Translations under genes and position numbers: made by a program
Assembly (NCBI GenBank): GCA_947460165.1
Contig: CANHKH010000093.1
Coordinates: 1-9,517, forward strand
DNA length: 9,517 nucleotides
Reading direction: 5' to 3'
Source: Comamonadaceae bacterium
GTDB taxonomy: Bacteria > Pseudomonadota > Gammaproteobacteria > Burkholderiales > Burkholderiaceae_C
The notes under the pieces: generated by a model
Databases searched by the model: none
The model's input: only the letters and a program-made list of their open reading frames with translations
What the model was told of the DNA's origin: nothing
Shown here: one piece after another, positions 5,303-9,517 of the stretch
Layout of the letters: every line of letters begins with the position of its first letter
How positions within the stretch are numbered: position 1 is the first letter of the stretch

Positions 5303-7727
5303 ACTCAAATTGGTCATGGTGGGCAACGGCATGGCAGGGGTGCGCACGCTGGAAGAGTTGCTCAAGATCGCGCCCGAGCTCTACGACATCACGGTGTTCG
5401 GCGCAGAGCCCCACCCCAACTACAACCGCATCTTGCTGTCACCCGTGTTGGCCGGTGAGCAGACCATGGATGAGATCGTGCTCAACAGCTGGGACTGGTA
5501 CACCGACAACCAAGTCACGCTGCACGCGGGCAAGACAGTGGTCGAGGTCGACCGCGTCAAGCGCCTGGTGCGCGCCGACGACGGCACCGAGGTGGCCTAC
5601 GACAGGCTGCTGATCTGCACCGGCTCCAAACCCTTTATCCTGCCAGTGCCTGGCAAGGACTTGCAAGGCGTGATCGCCTACCGCGACATGGCCGACACCC
5701 AGCAGATGATTGAGGCGGCCCGCAAGTACAAAAAAGCCGTGGTCATAGGCGGCGGCCTGCTGGGCCTGGAAGCGGCCAACGGTTTGATGCTGCGGGGCAT
5801 GGACGTGACCGTGGTGCATGTCATGCCCACGCTGATGGAGCGCCAACTCGACGCTGTGGCCGGCCGGCTGCTGCAAAAGTCGCTGCAAGAGCGAGGTCTG
5901 AAATTCCTGATGGGTGCACACACCCAGGAACTCACGGGCAACACCGAAGGCCGCGTCAAAGCCATCCACTTCAAGGACGGCAGCGTGCTGGACACCGACC
6001 TGGTGGTCATGGCGGTGGGCATTCGGCCCAACACCGAACTGGCCGAGTCCATGCGCCTTTATTGCCACAAGGGCATCGTCGTCACCGACACCCTGCAAAC
6101 CGTGACCGACGCACGCATTTACTCGGTGGGCGAGTGCGCGGCGCACCGCGGCGTGACCTACGGCTTGGTGGCGCCGCTGTTTGAACAAGCCAAGGTGGCA
6201 GCCAATCACCTGGCCCAAATGGGCATTGGCCGCTACACCGGCTCGCTGACCTCGACCAAGCTCAAGGTCACAGGCATAGACCTGTTTTCAGCGGGCGACT
6301 TTCTGGGCGGCGAAGGCGCCGAAGAGATCGTCATGAGCGACCCGTTTGGCGGCGTGTACAAAAAGCTGGTCATCAAAGACGACAAGCTGGTGGGCGCCTG
6401 CCTCTACGGCGACACGGTGGACGGCAGCTACTACTTCAAGCTCTTGCGCGACGGCCGCAACATTGCGGACATCCGCGACAAACTGATGTTTGGCGAATCC
6501 AACATCGGCGACGTCGGCCACGAAGGCCACAGCAAGGCCGCCACCATGCCCGACGAAGCCGAGGTCTGCGGCTGCAATGGTGTGAACAAAGGCGCCATTT
6601 GCAAGGCCATCAAGGACAAAGGCCTGTTCACGCTGGACGAGGTGCGCAAGCACACCAAAGCCAGTGCCTCGTGCGGCTCGTGCACCGGCTTGGTCGAGCA
6701 AATTTTGATGTTCACCGCCGGCGGCGACTACTCGGCCACGCCCAAGCTCAAAGCCATGTGCGGCTGCACCGACCACGGCCACCAGGCGGTGCGAGAAGCC
6801 ATACGCACCCACAAGCTGCTCAAGATTTCAGAGGTTTATCAGTTCATGGCATGGCGCACGCCCAACGGCTGTTCGAGCTGCCGCCCGGCCATCAACTACT
6901 ACCTGACCAGCACCTGGCCCAAAGAGGCCAAGGACGACCCGCAAAGCCGCTTCATCAACGAACGCAGCCACGCCAACATTCAAAAAGACGGCACCTACAG
7001 CGTGATCCCGCGCATGTGGGGTGGCGAGACCACGGCCAGCGAGTTGCGCCGCATTGCCGACGCGGTAGACAAATACAAGATCCCCACCGTCAAGGTCACG
7101 GGCGGCCAGCGCATAGACCTGCTGGGCGTGAAAAAAGAAGACCTGCAAGCGGTCTGGAAAGACATAGGCATGCCCTCGGGCCACGCCTATGCCAAGGCGC
7201 TGCGCACGGTCAAAACCTGCGTGGGCAGCGAGTGGTGCCGCATGGGCACGCAAGACAGCACGCAAATGGGCAAGGACCTCGAGCGCGCCATGTGGCGCAT
7301 GTACGCCCCACACAAAGTGAAGTTTGCCGTCAGCGGCTGCCCGCGCAACTGCGCCGAAGCTGGCATCAAGGACGTGGGCATCATCGGCGTGGACTCGGGC
7401 TGGGAGATGTACATCGCTGGCAATGGCGGCATCAAAACCGAGGTCGCGCATTTCTTTACCAAGCTCAAGACCCCTGAAGAAGTGCTGGAGTACACCGGGG
7501 CTTTTTGCGAGCTCTACCGCCAAGAAGGCTGGTACCTGGAGCGCACGGTGCACTACGTCCACCGCGTGGGCCTGGACCACGTGAAAAAGAAAATCCTGGA
7601 CGACCACGAAGGCCGCAAAGCCCTGTGGGAGCGCCTGCAATTTGCGCTGGACGGCGAGCCCGACCCGTGGTTTGACTTCAAGCAAGCCGAAGTCGACACC
7701 CGGCAGTTTGAAAAACTTTCAGCCTGA
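5295..7727 (+). CDS. nirB: Assimilatory nitrite reductase [NAD(P)H] large subunit NirB
   Basis: This 810-residue cytoplasmic enzyme reduces nitrite to ammonium with electrons from NAD(P)H, through FAD, iron-sulfur clusters and siroheme. Domains in order: FAD/NAD(P)H oxidoreductase at about 1-310, with VGNGMAG at 9-15 and VVIGGGLLGLEAA at 149-161; a BFD-like [2Fe-2S] domain with C425, C427, C460 and C463; a second similar motif with C489, C491, C526 and C529 (GCSSCRPAINYYL); a nitrite/sulfite reductase ferredoxin-like half domain at about 560-630; and the siroheme/[4Fe-4S] region with C642, C648, C682 and C686 (TCVGSEWC, SGCPRNC). All ligands are intact and the length is normal for the family. 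The start at 5295 is the only one that keeps the KLVMVGNGMAG opening, because an in-frame stop lies at 5259, but it has only a weak ribosome binding site. nirD follows after 10 bases. Confidence 0.97.
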   Translation: MHKLKLVMVGNGMAGVRTLEELLKIAPELYDITVFGAEPHPNYNRILLSPVLAGEQTMDEIVLNSWDWYTDNQVTLHAGKTVVEVDRVKRLVRADDGTEVAYDRLLICTGSKPFILPVPGKDLQGVIAYRDMADTQQMIEAARKYKKAVVIGGGLLGLEAANGLMLRGMDVTVVHVMPTLMERQLDAVAGRLLQKSLQERGLKFLMGAHTQELTGNTEGRVKAIHFKDGSVLDTDLVVMAVGIRPNTELAESMRLYCHKGIVVTDTLQTVTDARIYSVGECAAHRGVTYGLVAPLFEQAKVAANHLAQMGIGRYTGSLTSTKLKVTGIDLFSAGDFLGGEGAEEIVMSDPFGGVYKKLVIKDDKLVGACLYGDTVDGSYYFKLLRDGRNIADIRDKLMFGESNIGDVGHEGHSKAATMPDEAEVCGCNGVNKGAICKAIKDKGLFTLDEVRKHTKASASCGSCTGLVEQILMFTAGGDYSATPKLKAMCGCTDHGHQAVREAIRTHKLLKISEVYQFMAWRTPNGCSSCRPAINYYLTSTWPKEAKDDPQSRFINERSHANIQKDGTYSVIPRMWGGETTASELRRIADAVDKYKIPTVKVTGGQRIDLLGVKKEDLQAVWKDIGMPSGHAYAKALRTVKTCVGSEWCRMGTQDSTQMGKDLERAMWRMYAPHKVKFAVSGCPRNCAEAGIKDVGIIGVDSGWEMYIAGNGGIKTEVAHFFTKLKTPEEVLEYTGAFCELYRQEGWYLERTVHYVHRVGLDHVKKKILDDHEGRKALWERLQFALDGEPDPWFDFKQAEVDTRQFEKLSA

Positions 7728-7737
7728 AAGCTCACGC

Positions 7738-8148
7738 ATGACTGAATGGAAAAAAATCTGCCTGCTCACCGACATCCCAGTCCTGGGTTCTCGCTGCGTG
7801 GCGCGTGCACAGGGCCTGGACGTGGCGGTGTTCCGCAACGACCAAGACGGCGTGTTCGCGCTGCTCGACCGCTGCCCGCACAAGGGCGGGCCGCTCAGCC
7901 AAGGCATGGTCTTTGGCACCAGCGTGGCCTGCCCGCTGCACAACTGGACGATAGACCTGGCAGGAGGCTGTGCCAAGGCGCCTGACGAGGGTTGCACGCC
8001 GCGCTTTGCGGTCAAGGTACAAGCCGGCGAGGTGTTTCTGGACGCGGCTGAACTGGCCACACACGCCACTGACCTGACGCGGCCCGCAGCCGGCCCCCGT
8101 TCTCCCGCCCTCTCCGGCTTATCCCCTGCCCCTCTGGGCGAGGGCTAG
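7738..8148 (+). CDS. nirD: Nitrite reductase small subunit NirD, Rieske type
   Basis: The 136-residue partner of NirB is a Rieske-fold protein. C46 and H48 (CPHKGGPLSQG) and C65 and H68 (CPLHNW) are all present, so it should bind a [2Fe-2S] cluster, unlike NirD proteins that have lost the ligands. The start is ATG 7738, giving MTEWKKICLL, with a weak GAAAG (7726-7730) seven bases upstream. An in-frame ATG at 7642 lies inside nirB and is not used. The Rieske fold should end near residue 107 (FLDAAELAT). The last 18 residues, GPRSPALSGLSPAPLGEG (119-136), are encoded largely by the GC-rich intergenic repeat that starts around 8123, and the stop TAG lies inside it. The natural C-terminus may have been lost to the repeat. 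Confidence 0.95.
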   Translation: MTEWKKICLLTDIPVLGSRCVARAQGLDVAVFRNDQDGVFALLDRCPHKGGPLSQGMVFGTSVACPLHNWTIDLAGGCAKAPDEGCTPRFAVKVQAGEVFLDAAELATHATDLTRPAAGPRSPALSGLSPAPLGEG

Positions 8149-8180
8149 GGTGAAGGCATCGCGTGGCCCCACCGTTTCCT
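8127..8180 (+). repeat. GC-rich intergenic repeat, copy A (direct)
   Basis: This 54-base unit matches 8281-8334 at about 46 of 54 positions; the last 26 bases (GGCATCGCGTG through CCGTTTCCT) match at 24 of 26. Its first 22 bases encode the end of NirD, including the stop at 8146-8148. Its core, cccctctggg followed by gaggg, resembles hairpin-forming intergenic repeats that I recall as common in Burkholderiales genomes. Confidence 0.8.
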
Positions 8181-8185
8181 CCTGC

Positions 8186-8225
8186 GTGCCCCTCTCCCCA
8201 ACCCTCTCCCCAGAGGGGCGAGGGA
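8186..8225 (-). repeat. GC-rich intergenic repeat, inverted copy
   Basis: Read on the minus strand, this stretch gives gcccctctgggg, then gaggg, ttgggg and gaggggcacgc. It aligns with the cores of copies A and B with a few small changes, so it is an oppositely oriented member of the same family. It folds into its own hairpin: CCCTC-T-CCCC (8202-8211) pairs with GGGG-C-GAGGG (8215-8224) around AGA, with one mismatch. Confidence 0.7.
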
Positions 8226-8228
8226 GCA

Positions 8229-8279
8229 AAGCCCAGGCCCCGCATTCCTCCGCGCGAAGCCAAGGCCCCGCATTCCTCC
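8229..8279 (+). repeat. Short tandem direct repeat, two 23-base copies with 28-base period
   Basis: The copies at 8229-8251 and 8257-8279 (AAGCC[C/A], then AGGCCCCGCATTCCTCC) differ at one base and are separated by GCGCG. They lie between the inverted repeat and copy B. No coding potential is evident, and the origin is probably local duplication within the repeat cluster. Confidence 0.8.
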
Positions 8280-8280
8280 C

Positions 8281-8334
8281 TCCCCCTCTGGGGGAGGGCC
8301 GGGGTGGGGGCATCGCGTGCCACCACCGTTTCCT
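8281..8334 (+). repeat. GC-rich intergenic repeat, copy B (direct), with strong hairpin
   Basis: This is the second direct copy of the 54-base unit, 154 bases after copy A. Together with flanking bases it forms the strongest hairpin of the window: CCCTCCCCC (8278-8286), loop TCT, GGGGGAGGG (8290-8298), nine perfect pairs. No T-run follows, so it is not a classic terminator. It may instead protect nirBD mRNA or reduce read-through into the nitrate reductase gene. It ends 30 bases before the nasA start. Confidence 0.8.
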
Positions 8335-8364
8335 GATGTTGAACCCTCTCGCAAAGCCTGAAAA

Positions 8365-9517
8365 TTGAATACCGAAACCCGCTCCACCTGCCCCTACTGC
8401 GGCGTAGGCTGCGGCGTCATCATCGAATCTGACGGCGCTCAGATCACCGGCGTGCGCGGCGATCCGGACCACCCGGCCAATTTGGGCCGGTTGTGCACCA
8501 AAGGCTCAACGCTGGCGCTGACTGCCTCGGCCTCGGTCACCCAACAAGCGCGGCTGCTCCAGCCCTTGCTGCGGGCCACCCGGGGCGACGCCGCCAAACC
8601 AGTCTCATGGGACCAGGCACTGAACCTGGCCACCGACAAGTTCGCCCAAATCATCCAACAAGACGGCCCGGACGCCGTCGGCTTTTACGTCTCCGGCCAG
8701 TTGCTGACCGAGGACTATTACGTCTTCAACAAGTTGGTCAAGGGCTTGATAGGCAGCAACAACATAGACACCAACTCGCGCCTGTGCATGAGCAGCGCGG
8801 TGGCCGGCTACAAGCAAACCCTGGGCGCCGATGCACCGCCCACCTGCTATGACGACGTCAAGCACGCGCAGTGCATCTTCATTGTGGGAAGCAACACAGC
8901 GTATGCGCACCCGATTTTGTTCAGGCGCATTGAAGACGCCAAGGCCGCCAACCCAGCACTGAAGATTATTTTTTGCGACCCGCGCCGCACCGCCACGGCC
9001 GAGATCGCCGACCTCTACCTGCCGCTCTTGCCCGGCACCGATGTGGCGCTGTTCAACGGCATGCTGCACCTCATGCTGTGGGAAGGCTGGGTCGATACCG
9101 CCTACATGGCCGCGCACACCACGGGCTTTGAGGCGCTCAAGGCCACCGTGCGCGACTGCACGCCCGACCTGGTGGCCCAGACCTGCGGCATCACCCAAGA
9201 AGACCTGTTCACCGCCGCCAAGCTGTTTGCCACCTCCAGCGCCACCTTGAGCCTGTATTGCCAGGGCCTGAACCAGTCCAGCAGCGGCACGGCCAAGAAC
9301 GCGGCACTGATCAATCTGCACCTGGCCACCGCGCAGATCGGCAAGCCCGGCGCCGGGCCTTTCTCGCTGACCGGCCAGCCCAACGCCATGGGGGGGCGCG
9401 AGGTTGGCGGCCTGGCCAACCTGCTGTCCGCCCACCGCGACCTGGCCAACCCGCAGCACCGCGCCGAAGTGGCGGCGCTCTGGGGCGTGGCCAGCGTGCC
9501 TGAAAAGCCCGGAAAGA
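8365..9517 (+). CDS. nasA: Assimilatory nitrate reductase catalytic subunit, N-terminal part (3' partial)
   Basis: 384 codons of a molybdopterin oxidoreductase that reduces nitrate to nitrite in the cytoplasm are visible; the family is usually about 900 residues, so more than half lies beyond the window. The N-terminal [4Fe-4S] ligands are C9, C12, C16 and C44 (CPYCGVGCGV and GRLCTKGS). The probable molybdenum ligand is C141 in NSRLCMSSAVAGY. GQPNAMGGREVGGLANLL near the end is typical of NasA/NarB-type assimilatory enzymes. There is no signal peptide, which fits a cytoplasmic enzyme and argues against periplasmic NapA. The frame has a stop at 8359-8361, and TTG 8365 is the only start codon before the cluster cysteines, so the start is TTG. 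No strong ribosome binding site precedes it. The gene follows nirBD across the repeat cluster. Confidence 0.95.
   Translation, partial: MNTETRSTCPYCGVGCGVIIESDGAQITGVRGDPDHPANLGRLCTKGSTLALTASASVTQQARLLQPLLRATRGDAAKPVSWDQALNLATDKFAQIIQQDGPDAVGFYVSGQLLTEDYYVFNKLVKGLIGSNNIDTNSRLCMSSAVAGYKQTLGADAPPTCYDDVKHAQCIFIVGSNTAYAHPILFRRIEDAKAANPALKIIFCDPRRTATAEIADLYLPLLPGTDVALFNGMLHLMLWEGWVDTAYMAAHTTGFEALKATVRDCTPDLVAQTCGITQEDLFTAAKLFATSSATLSLYCQGLNQSSSGTAKNAALINLHLATAQIGKPGAGPFSLTGQPNAMGGREVGGLANLLSAHRDLANPQHRAEVAALWGVASVPEKPGK

Noticed and set aside
8123..8334. The repeat cluster as a possible CRISPR array
   Set aside because: Copies differ in orientation and sequence, the spacing is irregular, and there are only two or three units with no unique spacers of even length and no cas genes nearby.
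709..8772. The rare Ile codon ATA is mostly followed by GGC or GAC in these genes
   Set aside because: About 11 of 14 cases on the plus strand show it, but the sample is small and GGC and GAC are common codons here; a genome-wide codon-pair count would be needed.
8605..9459. A 284-codon minus-strand open frame opposite nasA
   Set aside because: The plus-strand frame has the iron-sulfur and molybdenum ligands and family signatures of nitrate reductase; the opposite frame shows only Gly/Ala/Val/Gln-rich sequence.

Overview
The window is GC-rich and gene-dense. It holds most of a nitrate assimilation locus whose gene order (nrtABD-type transporter, nirB, nirD, assimilatory nitrate reductase) and protein style fit a betaproteobacterium of the order Burkholderiales, most likely Comamonadaceae. 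That placement rests on gene order and sequence style, not on a search.

Layout: (1) 1-2923, plus strand: a nitrate/nitrite ABC transporter with a substrate-binding protein (nrtA, 5' end outside the window), a permease (nrtB) and one ATPase (nrtD type). A small hairpin followed by a T-run lies between nrtA and nrtB. (2) 2920-5138, minus strand: two overlapping genes, a cysteine-containing membrane-anchored protein of unknown function (193 aa) followed by a 546-aa voltage-gated-type K+ channel. The channel is unusual: it carries two complete voltage-sensor modules in tandem but only one pore, then a cytoplasmic helical tail. Its stop codon shares a TTAA palindrome with the stop of the ABC ATPase gene. 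(3) 5139-5294: AT-rich divergent intergenic region. It contains an 18-codon open frame with a strong ribosome binding site whose stop lies inside the nirB start region. (4) 5295-8148, plus strand: nirB and nirD, the NAD(P)H-dependent assimilatory nitrite reductase. NirD keeps all four Rieske iron-sulfur ligands. (5) 8123-8334: a cluster of GC-rich, hairpin-forming intergenic repeats in alternating orientation. The end of nirD reads into the first copy. (6) 8365-9517, plus strand: the N-terminal part of the assimilatory nitrate reductase (nasA type), which must start at TTG and runs off the end of the window.

Together the plus-strand genes import nitrate (NrtABD), reduce it to nitrite (NasA) and reduce nitrite to ammonium (NirBD). 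The minus-strand pair interrupts this set and has no obvious role in the pathway. The tandem voltage-sensor channel with its partner gene is the most original item here. The leader ORF before nirB and the repeat-derived tail of NirD are the next best.
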